Source: an uncultured beta proteobacterium (GTDB lineage: Bacteria > Pseudomonadota > Gammaproteobacteria > Burkholderiales > Burkholderiaceae_C). From it: a stretch of 10,061 bases of DNA. Position 1 is the first letter of the stretch, and each line of letters begins with the position of its first letter. A program made the translations under genes and the position numbers. The notes under the pieces were generated by a model, which was not told the origin of the DNA, searched no databases, and worked only from the letters and a program-made list of their open reading frames with translations. The stretch covers positions 1-10,061 of the forward strand of contig CAISLL010000077.1 in the NCBI GenBank assembly GCA_903886165.1, read 5' to 3'. Below, piece after piece: positions 1 through 7,800 of the stretch.

Positions 1-1008
1 AGCACCGCCATCAATGCCTACAAAGAAGCCGTTGAAGTCAACCCGTTCGCTGCTGACGCGCTGGTGAACCAAGGCAATGTGATGCAAGCCATGGGTGACA
101 GCACACAGGCACTGGCGCTGCTACGCCAAGCCAGTGAGCGTGCCCCCAAAGACCGGGCCGTGGTGGCCTTGTTGCGCCAAGCCGAACAAGCTTCCAAAGA
201 AAAGATGGACCTTGAACGGCAGAAATACATTGACGAGTCTGTCAAAGACCTGGTGGTGCGCTTCAAAGAACAAAAGAGCTCCAAGCCAACACGGCCCGCC
301 GACGATTGGACCTCCCAGGCCATGGCCATTTCGGTACTTGACTTCCAAACCAGCGGTGACACCGAGCTGCTGGGCAAACTGGGCATGGACAAACTGTTGC
401 TGCAAGAGTTTTCACAGGCTTTGCTCAACCAGGGGGTGACGGTGGTTGACCGGGCCATTCTGGACAAACTGCTTGCCGAACTAAAACTCGGCTCGTCCGA
501 GCTGGCCGATCCCGACACCCAACTGCGCCTGGGCCGCATCATGGCTGCACGCCTGATCACCACCGGGTCGTTCACCGGAGCCGGTCAAAACAAGGCGGTG
601 TCAATGCGCATGATCGACACCGAAACCACCAACATCGCCTACTCCACCACCAAGCGCAACATCACCATTGACCCGGTGTCACTGGCCGAAGAACTGGCCG
701 CTGCAGTGGTGAAAAATGTGCATGAAAAATACCCGCTCAAAGGGCGGATTGCCGTGGCAGACGACAACGCAGCCATCATCATCAACCTGGGTAAAAAGCA
801 CGGAGCGGCACCCGGCCAAACCTTCAACGTGCTAGGTGAAGGTGTGCCCATCGAACTCAATGGCCGAGTTCTGGGCTACCGCGAGGCCAAGTTGGGTCAA
901 CTGGAGATCACCGCCTCGGAAGACCTGATGTCTTATGCCAAAGTGGTAGACAAGACGGGAAACTGGGCCAAGAACCAGAAAATTATCTTGAAGGCCAGCG
1001 CCAAATAA
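1..1008 (+). CDS. TPR protein with CsgG-like and FlgT-C-like domains (5' end missing)
   Basis: The frame is open from base 1 to a TAA at 1006-1008 with no convincing start, so this is the C-terminal 335 residues of a longer protein. A GTG at 64 is internal to a TPR helix and is not a real start. Window residues 1-65 form TPR helices (INAYKEAVEVNPFAADAL, then a second helix pair). Residues 65-100 are a charged, probably coiled linker. From about residue 108 (MAISVLDFQ...LGKLGMDKLLLQEFSQAL...VVDRAILDKLL...LGRIMAARLITTGSF) the pattern is that of the CsgG/FlgO alpha-beta fold. The last ~90 residues (IAVADDNAAIIINLGKKHGA, then LGQLEITASEDLMSYAKVV) resemble the FlgT C-terminal domain. CsgG and FlgO/FlgT relatives are outer-membrane or periplasmic assembly proteins for curli and flagella. 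A role in assembling surface structures is therefore inferred. It converges on the adhesin operon, leaving 20 bases between the two stop codons. Any signal peptide or lipobox would lie outside the window. Confidence 0.85.
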   Translation, partial: STAINAYKEAVEVNPFAADALVNQGNVMQAMGDSTQALALLRQASERAPKDRAVVALLRQAEQASKEKMDLERQKYIDESVKDLVVRFKEQKSSKPTRPADDWTSQAMAISVLDFQTSGDTELLGKLGMDKLLLQEFSQALLNQGVTVVDRAILDKLLAELKLGSSELADPDTQLRLGRIMAARLITTGSFTGAGQNKAVSMRMIDTETTNIAYSTTKRNITIDPVSLAEELAAAVVKNVHEKYPLKGRIAVADDNAAIIINLGKKHGAAPGQTFNVLGEGVPIELNGRVLGYREAKLGQLEITASEDLMSYAKVVDKTGNWAKNQKIILKASAK

Positions 1009-1020
1009 GCAGCTGGCCTT
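991..1020. terminator. Stem-loop at convergent gene ends, possible bidirectional terminator
   Basis: A perfect 9-bp inverted repeat pairs AAGGCCAGC (991-999) with GCTGGCCTT (1012-1020) around a 12-nt loop that contains the TAA stop of the plus-strand gene. It lies where two genes converge. There is no proper U-tract on the plus side (GTCTATGACTATTTATT follows), and only a weak T-rich stretch follows on the minus side. It may therefore be a weak or Rho-assisted terminator, or a 3'-end-protecting stem. Confidence 0.45.
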
Positions 1021-1028
1021 GTCTATGA

Positions 1029-2366
1029 CTATTTATTGAAGGCGTGAAGACCCGAAACCGTTCCGTTGCCGGTAGATAAAACCGTCGAGAACATCAGACC
1101 ACTGGCACTCTTTCCAAGAAAGTTACCAGTAAACACGCTGGCAGTGGGGGAAAAGGCAGCACAACCGGTGCAGGACCCACTGGTGTAGTTGCCTTTGAAA
1201 AAACCTGACGCAATGTCGCTGGCGTAAGTTGCCGTGCCATTCAGGTTGGAGAAGCCCAGCCCATTCAAATCAAAGCCCAGGCTAGTTAATTGCACATTGC
1301 GGTTTACAAAATCTACACCGATGCTTCCAGAGGCGTTGTTGAGAAACCCACCAGCCGGCGCAAAAGTAGCCGTCCCGGTTGTTGGCATGTCGCGCGTGGC
1401 CTGCCCGATCAGGTATTGAAACTGAGGTCCCAGACCAGTCACTGGGAGGCCTTTTGAACTGACGGTAAAACTGCCCGGCCCCGATTGCCAAGTTCCCCAG
1501 GATACTGCCGAACCATCGGCCAGATTCAGGGATCCAATGACCGCACTGGCCGCCGATGAGCGAGTGACCTGAAATTCAGCACGATCGCCTACCTTGACCA
1601 ACCCCACGCCATCAATGGTGGCTTGGTCCAGCGTCCACTCATTGGTGGAGGCCACAGAAACAGTGACACCCGACGGATCCTGAATGCTATAGCTGACCCC
1701 AACGGCCTTGCGGTCGGCGTAGGTCGTGCCCGAACCCGGTGGATTGCTGCTGTAGTTGTTGCTCGGATCACGTGTGCTGGCGTTGCTCACGCTGGAATCG
1801 GCCTTGTTACCGACCACCACGGTTTGGCCAGACTGCAGGGCGGCAATGGCGCTTGACAGATCGACTTCAACCTGAACTTTACCGGACGCTGTGGCCGATT
1901 TAGCTGCAGCGGCCAGCGCCGCCTGCAATTGAACAGTACCGGTCACGTTGCTATTGGGCATCGAGACACCCAGCTCACCCGCCAACTGAAAGTTGGGGTC
2001 GAGTTCTACCGCCTTTTCAAAAAAAGCTTTGGCTTCTGCAAATTTGCCCTGGTCTTGCGCATTCAAACCAAGCGAAAACATTTTGAAGGCTGCAAAGTTC
2101 GTGGTGTGAAAACGCTCCAGATTTTTCCGAACATCGGCAGGCAAACTGTCCAGTGAAATCCCCAAGTCGCCTAAGGCGGCATAGACCATCTCTTTTTGTG
2201 CTGTGAAAAAAGTAGCTATATCACCACTCCTCTTGCCCCCGCCCACCGCTTTTGCCGTAGCGCTTTCCAGAATGGCGCTCTCCAGATCAAAGCGCTCTGC
2301 ATGCGCAGCAGACCCAATCAGACTGACCAAACATACGCCTAGCAGCGGGAACTTGTGAGTTTTCAT
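1029..2366 (-). CDS. Secreted TPR protein with TbpB-like C-terminal barrel, predicted Slam (type XI) cargo
   Basis: The 445-residue product starts at an ATG whose first base overlaps the previous stop (TAATG). A GGAG Shine-Dalgarno lies 7 nt upstream, so the start is firm. Residues 1-23 are a Sec signal peptide ending AHA, without a lipobox, so the mature protein should be soluble or peripherally attached. Residues ~55-130 (VYAALGDLGISLDSLPADVRKN, then a TPR, QGKFAEAKAFFEKAVELDPNF) look like the stretch that follows a CsgG domain in CsgG-TPR proteins. Residues 140-280 are low-complexity Ala/Ser/Thr-rich. Residues ~285-445 begin with WGTW and GTATF, contain GSIGVDFVNRNVQL, and end FTGNFLGKSASGLMFSTVLS...GTVSGLHAFNK. 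This is the strand and glycine pattern of the small 8-stranded barrel in TbpB, HphA and other Slam cargo. Cys399 and Cys402 (CTGC) could form a disulfide. It is the last gene of the four-gene operon. The specific ligand or role is unknown; the domain call is by pattern, without a search. Confidence 0.8.
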   Translation of the reverse strand: MKTHKFPLLGVCLVSLIGSAAHAERFDLESAILESATAKAVGGGKRSGDIATFFTAQKEMVYAALGDLGISLDSLPADVRKNLERFHTTNFAAFKMFSLGLNAQDQGKFAEAKAFFEKAVELDPNFQLAGELGVSMPNSNVTGTVQLQAALAAAAKSATASGKVQVEVDLSSAIAALQSGQTVVVGNKADSSVSNASTRDPSNNYSSNPPGSGTTYADRKAVGVSYSIQDPSGVTVSVASTNEWTLDQATIDGVGLVKVGDRAEFQVTRSSAASAVIGSLNLADGSAVSWGTWQSGPGSFTVSSKGLPVTGLGPQFQYLIGQATRDMPTTGTATFAPAGGFLNNASGSIGVDFVNRNVQLTSLGFDLNGLGFSNLNGTATYASDIASGFFKGNYTSGSCTGCAAFSPTASVFTGNFLGKSASGLMFSTVLSTGNGTVSGLHAFNK

Positions 2367-3526
2367 TATTGAACTCCAAAACTGCCAACCACCACTTTTT
2401 CGGCCCGCATTAGACGCCCGGCCTTGACCAGGTTGTCCTGGCTGACCAAACCGCTTTCGCTTAAGCTGATTTCATCCATGAGCTTTTGTACTTTCTGTCT
2501 TTCGAGCACTTTGATGCCAGGAACTTTGCTGAGGTCGGTGATCACCATGGCGGCAATGCCCTTGGCCAGAGCTGCATAAGCCGGGTCACCCCGGTTGGTA
2601 AAGGCCTGGACCGCAATGGTGTTGGGTTCGGGCTTCTCGCTGGTGAGTTGGTTTTCTTGCTTGAGCGCCTGCTTCACTTCGTCCTGGAGTTGGTTAGTCA
2701 ACAACAGGGTGACCAATTGATTCACACCTCGCTCCCGAGCCGTCTCAGGATCATCGCGCGTGTACTGCTGTAAATGTTGTAGCGCAGACGGGTTGTCTTT
2801 GAGCTCAAGCGCGGTTAGCCCCAAGTAATACGACACGATTTTCTCGGTAGGGGATTTCTCGCGGACGGCGATGAGCACCTCACGTGCCTTGTCAAATTGG
2901 CCATTTTTGTAGGCATCCATACCTACCTTGATTTCCTCGGCCAACGCCACTTTGGCCTTGGCGGCCACGTCAAGCTGGCTATCTTCGGCAAGCAGATCGG
3001 TCTCACGCGCCAAAATAACAGGACGCCCCCCCCCTAAGGCTGCGCGAAAAGGTTTATTCCTCAGCACGGAGCGTCCGCCAGCATATTCAACGATGACCTC
3101 GCCAGAAAGCGTTTTGCCGTACAGGCCCAGAGGCTCTTTGCAGGCACCCACACATTGGCGCAAGCGTAGGTAGCCGCTGGTTTTCAGAGTAAGACCCATC
3201 GCATCCAGCATGAGATAGCCCTTGGCGGGCAACACATTGACACCGCCGGCCAACAGCGTCACCTTAGGTTTCGGTGTCATCGACACACTCACCTCGCTGC
3301 CGTGGGGCACCGTAAGAATACTGCCATCATCCAGTAACAGTTGAACCTGGCTTCCAGCACCTGACCGCACACTGAACGCACTATCAAATGTTTCACCCTG
3401 TTTTACGACAAATGGCTGTTGCCCCTGCAGCCGCTCCACCTGCCCGGAGACAGACAGCACCTGAGTACCCGCTATGGCGGAGGACGCCATCCATAGGCAA
3501 AGCAATGAAGTCAAGAAACGGATCAT
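2366..3526 (-). CDS. FecR-domain protein with TPR region and shortened CsgG-like C-terminus
   Basis: The product has 386 residues from the ATG at 3526. A TTG two codons upstream is possible but would sit 1 nt from the AGGG Shine-Dalgarno, whereas the ATG is 7 nt away. Residues 1-19 are a signal peptide (SSAIA-G). Residues ~20-165 form a FecR-type beta domain (VLSVSGQVERLQG, VKQGETFDSAFSVRSGAGS, LLDDGSILTVPHGSEV), including a CVGAC pair that may be disulfide-bonded. Residues ~195-290 are TPR-like helices (GMDAYKNGQFDKAREVLIAV, YYLGLTALELKDNPSALQHL). Residues ~302-386 match the first half of the CsgG/FlgO-like fold (TIAVQAFTNRGD, ITDLSKVPGIKVLERQKVQ, AGRLMRAEKVVVGSF) and then stop at once. The usual second half of that fold is missing. 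It has no transmembrane segment, so this is a periplasmic or exported FecR-like protein rather than a membrane sigma regulator of the iron-citrate type. It lies 9 nt after the Slam-like gene and overlaps the next gene by 1 nt. A G9 tract encodes Gly165-167. Confidence 0.85.
   Translation of the reverse strand: MIRFLTSLLCLWMASSAIAGTQVLSVSGQVERLQGQQPFVVKQGETFDSAFSVRSGAGSQVQLLLDDGSILTVPHGSEVSVSMTPKPKVTLLAGGVNVLPAKGYLMLDAMGLTLKTSGYLRLRQCVGACKEPLGLYGKTLSGEVIVEYAGGRSVLRNKPFRAALGGGRPVILARETDLLAEDSQLDVAAKAKVALAEEIKVGMDAYKNGQFDKAREVLIAVREKSPTEKIVSYYLGLTALELKDNPSALQHLQQYTRDDPETARERGVNQLVTLLLTNQLQDEVKQALKQENQLTSEKPEPNTIAVQAFTNRGDPAYAALAKGIAAMVITDLSKVPGIKVLERQKVQKLMDEISLSESGLVSQDNLVKAGRLMRAEKVVVGSFGVQ
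2374..2377 (-). promoter_or_regulatory. Shine-Dalgarno of the TbpB-like gene, inside the upstream gene
   Basis: On the minus strand GGAG is followed by TTCAATA and then ATG, a 7-nt spacing. The site lies in the last codons of the FecR gene, and the start codon overlaps its stop as TAATG. This is the arrangement expected for translational coupling of the two proteins. Confidence 0.75.
3026..3034 (-). repeat. G9 homopolymer tract inside the FecR gene
   Basis: Nine consecutive C on the plus strand read as three GGG codons (Gly165-167) in the coding strand. Gain of one G leads to a TGA after ten codons counted from the first GGG. Loss of one G leads to a TAG further downstream. Tracts of this kind are classic slippage sites in surface-protein genes, but length 9 is borderline and variation is not shown here. 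Confidence 0.9.
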
Positions 3527-3533
3527 GATCAAA

Positions 3534-3537
3534 CCCT
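3534..3537 (-). promoter_or_regulatory. Shine-Dalgarno that decides the FecR start
   Basis: AGGG on the minus strand is followed by TTTGATC and the ATG at 3526, a 7-nt spacing. It overlaps the TAG stop of the Slam-like gene. The competing TTG at 3532 would be only 1 nt away, which favours the ATG and implies coupling to the upstream gene. Confidence 0.65.
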
Positions 3538-4861
3538 AAAAAAGGTAACGTGAACGTAACCCCACCAGGGAGCGACGGTAGCTGTAAAGGCCCTGATTGG
3601 ACTCGTTGTCGGTGTATTGGAGGTCAGCACGAATCAGCCAGTGGCGGTCCCACAGGTAATTGACACCCACATCGGCTGACCACATGGCATCTTCGCGCAC
3701 CGTTCCAAAAGCAATATCAGCCAACTCAAACGAACTTTGCTGCCTGGACAGACCTGCGCTGACACTGGCTCGCTCTGTTGGATTGGCAGCCAGTGACAAA
3801 CGGGTGGTGATCACATCACGACTCAGATCGTCACGCAGATGCAGATTGAACTCTTTGGCATACGTGACTTGCAAACCCAATGTAGGGCGCCAGGCCGACT
3901 GATAGGTCTTTTGAACACCACCACCCAAGGTCAACATTCTTGCATCACGGACCCCATTCACCTGGGCGTGGGCCAATTCAGAATATTGCGCAACGCTGGT
4001 GGCGGTATAACCCTCTCCCAAGCTGAATTGCCCTTCGCCTGTCAAAGACAAGGTGTTGCGGTACTTCTCGCCATTGACGCGCATATGGCCTTCAGAGAGC
4101 GTTAATCGGTAGAGTCCGGTTCCTTTGGCAACGGAAAAACCCGAATATGCACCCAAATTGATCGCGTTGTATTGGGTCGCGTCGGGGTTATGCTTGAAGT
4201 CGAAATCCAGACCCGCAAAAACTGCCAGGCCAGCATCAACGCGCCTGAGCCACTGGGTGCCGCCACTCACCTGTACAAAGGAGCTTTTCGCCTCTGATGA
4301 ATTGGGGTCTGTCAAAGGAAGCGTGCCCGTGATCAAATCGATTTGACTCTTATAGGTGCCAGCATTGACATTGCTGTCTGAGCCAACGCCGACTTCAATG
4401 TAAGAGCGTGACGAAGCCCGTGACGTGATCACCTCACGGGTTTGCATGGCATCAAGGTATTTTTGGACATTGGCCTGGACGTCTTTGGGTGGGTTGTAGC
4501 GCAGCACAAATTCAAATTCTTGCCGCGCTCTGAAATAGTCACCCAGCTCGTAATAGCCTTTGGCCAGTTCCAAGCGGGCCCGATCATTGGCCGGCACCAC
4601 CGCCAGATGCCGCTCCAGCGCCAAAACGCCTTGCGCCTGATGCCCCGAGTTGACGGCCGCCAGACCCAACAAAAAATCGAAGTGCGGGCTACCCAGCAAG
4701 CCGGTTTGCGTTGCGGCTAGCTTGTACCCGGCCTCAAACTGCCCGCTGTCAACCAGGCGGCGCAGTTCGTTCAGATTGGTGTCGCCCGCCGCAGCCGCGG
4801 GCGTCGCCAAGCCCGCGGCTGCGACCAACAACAACGGTTTTATCAGAGAAGAAAGTTTCAT
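3536..4861 (-). CDS. Slam-like (DUF560) outer-membrane translocon: TPR domain plus beta-barrel
   Basis: From the ATG at 4861 the product has 441 residues. I chose this start because it opens a clean signal peptide (MKLSSLIKPLLLVAAAGLATPAAAA-G) behind a GGA placed 7 nt away. An in-frame ATG at 4897 would add 12 residues and overlap the adhesin stop as ATGAGTAA. Residues ~28-140 are TPR-like helices (RARLELAKGYYELGDYFRAR, then QEFEFVLRYNPPKDVQANVQ). Residues ~152-441 alternate polar and hydrophobic strands, starting SYIEVGVGSDSNVNAGT and ending in SLVGLRSRYLF. The C-terminal Phe is the usual outer-membrane barrel insertion signal. The order of periplasmic TPR domain, DSNVN motif and ~14-strand barrel matches Slam, the type XI secretion translocon that moves TbpB-like proteins across the outer membrane. 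Length is slightly below typical Slams. It lies between the giant adhesin and the FecR and TbpB-like genes, so cargo export is the likely job. A PgaA-like or other TPR-barrel porin is the main alternative. Confidence 0.82.
   Translation of the reverse strand: MKLSSLIKPLLLVAAAGLATPAAAAGDTNLNELRRLVDSGQFEAGYKLAATQTGLLGSPHFDFLLGLAAVNSGHQAQGVLALERHLAVVPANDRARLELAKGYYELGDYFRARQEFEFVLRYNPPKDVQANVQKYLDAMQTREVITSRASSRSYIEVGVGSDSNVNAGTYKSQIDLITGTLPLTDPNSSEAKSSFVQVSGGTQWLRRVDAGLAVFAGLDFDFKHNPDATQYNAINLGAYSGFSVAKGTGLYRLTLSEGHMRVNGEKYRNTLSLTGEGQFSLGEGYTATSVAQYSELAHAQVNGVRDARMLTLGGGVQKTYQSAWRPTLGLQVTYAKEFNLHLRDDLSRDVITTRLSLAANPTERASVSAGLSRQQSSFELADIAFGTVREDAMWSADVGVNYLWDRHWLIRADLQYTDNESNQGLYSYRRSLVGLRSRYLF
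4790..4823 (-). repeat. 13-bp perfect inverted repeat in the signal-peptide coding region
   Basis: CGCAGCCGCGGGC (4790-4802) pairs perfectly with 4811-4823 around an 8-nt loop. In the mRNA this GC-rich stem falls about 38-71 nt after the Slam-like start codon, over the Ala-rich end of the signal peptide. There is no U-tract after it, so it is not an ordinary terminator. It could slow ribosomes or mark an mRNA processing or stability point between adhesin and translocon, or be a by-product of Ala/Gly codons. Confidence 0.7.
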
Positions 4862-4889
4862 TCGATTGTCCAAAAAAGTGGGTGCCTTG

Positions 4890-7800
4890 TTACTCATCCT
4901 GGCTAGCCAAGGGCAGCAACTGTGACGGCAGTGCCGGGTGCCACAGCACCAGCGGCTCGTTGCGCATGGTGTTCAAGAGTGCGGAAGAGTCAAGCTGCGA
5001 GGCCTGGCCAAACTGCTGCGTCAAACGGCGAACCTGAGCTGGGTCACGCTGCGCAGTAGGCGGGTTGTTGCTGGAAGTCGGACTAAAAAACGGCACCAAC
5101 GGCAACGGCAGGTTGAACAACTGGGCTTGCTGATTGTCTAGTTCGGTGCGCGTCGAAGCGATCTCTTCGGGGCTCACTTCCAGGAAAAACGCCGGATCGG
5201 TGATATCCGTGTTGTCTTGGGCCAGGTCTGTGGGTTGCGGCAAGACAAACAAATAGCCATCCACGTAATTGATGTCGTAATTGCTGGCCAAGCCGCTGCC
5301 AAAGGTGGCTGCCGACGGCACCAGATTCAGCACTACGCCACCCGAAGCGCCCGCGCTCCCGGCAGGTGATGCTATTGAAACGCCTGCGATGGCATCACCA
5401 TTGACCAAGCCGCCCAAACCAGGTCCGCCCTGGCCAACCGAGAACTTGAAGGGGTTGGGGTCTGACTCGCCAGCCAAGCGCACCACGTTGTCAGCGGTCA
5501 CCGTCAGCGGACGCGCCGTCACCGACAGACTGCCGTCAATGAAGGTATTGAACGCATAGTTTTGCGCACTCAGGCTGCCCACTGTCGGGGTGATGGCATA
5601 GCTGCCTTTGGGACTGATAAGCGTTGCACTCGTGCTACCCCCGCCACTGCCGGTGATGCCTGAGGTGGCCAGGGTTTCACCGGCCACCAAGCCACTCAGC
5701 GTAGCCGTCAAGTCAGGATTGGCAGCGCCATACATGCGGGTTTTATTTTCAGCAGTAAGGGTAATCGGCGCAGGGGTGATGTCAGCGCTGGCGCTGGCCT
5801 GACCGCTGATTTGGTAGTTGCCCGCATCAGCGCCGCTGAAGCTATTGCTCAGGACGACGGTCTTGCCAGCGGCCACGTTCTTGTCGGCAAAGCTGCCGCT
5901 GCTCAGCACGTTCACCACGTCGTTGCTGACAAGACCATCCAGGCTGGCAGCTGCCGTGCTGACTGTGGCCACCGTGCTCCCGTCATAAACCTTGTTGGCC
6001 ACGGTGATGCCGCTCACGCTGAGCGGTTTGGGGGTGATGTCAGCGCTGGCGCTGGCCTGACCGCTGATTTGGTAGTTGCCCGCATCGGCGCCGCTGAAGC
6101 TATTGCTCAGGACGACGGTCTTACCCGCGGCCACGTTCTTGTCGGCAAAGCTGCCGCTGCTCAGCACATTCACCACGTCGTTGCTGACAAGACCATTCAG
6201 GCTGGCAGCGGCCGTGCTGACCGTGGCCACCGTGCTCCCGTCATAAACCTTGTTGGCCACGGTGATGCCGCTCACGCTGAGCGGTTTGGGAGTTATAACG
6301 CCAGTGCTATCCTGCACAGCCACCACATAGTTGCCGGCATCGGTGCCTGCCATGCTGACTCCTGCGACGACCAGAGACTTTGCAGTCCCTGCATTTTTGT
6401 CCGCAAAGGCAACAGTCAGGTTGTTCAAGTCCACTGAAAAATCGTCACCACTGATGACGCTGCCCGACAACGTCGGAGTGCCGGTGTTCAGCCGGGTGGC
6501 GGTGGTGGTGCCGTCGTACACCTTGTTGTCCGCCCCTACCCCGGTGATCGTCAGCACCTTGGGAGTGATGTCCGCAGTCGCGCTCAAAATCGGCTGATAG
6601 TTGGCAGCATCTGCGCCAGCGAGCACATTGCCGGTGACCTGCAGATTTTTAGAGTTGCCGACGTTCTTGTCCAGGAATGCCACATTGATGGTGCTCAAAT
6701 CTGCGGTAACCACATCGCCCGCCACCAACTCCAGCCCGATTGTGGGCGTTCCTGCCGCGGTTGCTGTTGTCAATCCGTCATACACCTTGGAATTTGCGGT
6801 CAAGCCAGAAACCGTCAAGGCCTTCGGGGTGACTGCATACTGGATACCGCTCAAAACATAGTTCCCGGCATCTGCCCCATCAAGTAGCAGCGTGCCGCTG
6901 GTCGTCTTATTGACGCCTACATTTTTGTCTGCCAGCTCCACCGAGCCGGAAAGTGCCAAGACATCACCACTGATGATGCCGGAATAGCCCAAGCTAGGCT
7001 GGCCAATGGTCGTGCTGCCGTCATACACCCGGCTGCCAGTGACGAAGATATTTTTCGGATTGATGCTTGCCGTGGTGGTGATATCAGCGGCTGAGTAGGC
7101 GTAATTGGACGCGTCGGCCCCGCTCAAGGCCACACCGCTGACCGTCACCGCCTTGCCAGTACCCACATTCTTGTCCACAAAGGCGCCAGCCCCAACCAAG
7201 GTCAGCACGTCATTGCTTACGCGGTCATCCGTGAAACTTACCGTCGCCGCCGTCCCACCGTCATACACCTTGTCAGAGGCGACGGCCACCACCGTTAAAG
7301 GCCTGCGGGTGATGCTGGCTGTGGTGTTGAGCAGTGGATCGTAATTGCCAGCATCTGCGCCTGTCAGCAATGCACCGCTTACATGCAATGGTTTGTTGTC
7401 GCCAACATTTTTGTCTGCAAAAGCCACGGTGAAATTGCCCAAATTCAAGACCACTTCATCACCATCAACAAAGCCTACGGGCTCATCCGGAATACCTTCC
7501 ACAGACGCAGCGGTGCTCCCGTCATATACCTTGCTGGCAGGTGTCAAGCCGGTCACATCAATGGTTTTCTTGAAGATTGTCGCGGTACCCGCATTGGAGG
7601 CCACCGCGTAATTCGCCCGGTCAGCGCCCGACAGCGTAACCCCGGTGACGCTTACCACCTTGTCCACACCAGCATTCTTGTTGGCAAATACGGCGCTGGC
7701 CGCGCTGATATCAGCGGTCACCGTGTCACCTGCAATCAATCCTTGCGAGACGGAAAAATCACCTGCAATTTGGGCTGCAACGGAACCGTCATATGTTTTA

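Noticed and set aside
18..575. Minus-strand open frame of 185 codons opposite the TPR/CsgG-like gene
   Set aside because: Ser/Ala-rich translation without domains, fully covered by a convincing plus-strand gene with TPR and CsgG-like motifs.
2019..2025. A7 homopolymer (T7 in coding strand) in the TbpB-like gene
   Set aside because: It encodes the Phe-Phe of the TPR helix (KAFFEK), a common family residue pair, and seven bases is too short to argue for slippage.
3530..3532. TTG start for the FecR protein
   Set aside because: It would sit 1 nt from the AGGG site. The ATG two codons later has a 7-nt spacing and opens the signal peptide directly.
4417..4440. 7-bp inverted repeat (CCCGTGA...TCACGGG) in the Slam-like gene
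   Set aside because: Short stem with a 10-nt loop in the middle of coding sequence, with no U-tract and no boundary nearby. This length is expected by chance.
5811..6437. Open frame of 208 codons on the plus strand, itself containing an internal repeat
   Set aside because: It lies entirely antisense to the YDG modules. Its internal repeat is just the 258-bp duplication read backwards, and it has no signal peptide, domain or ribosome site.
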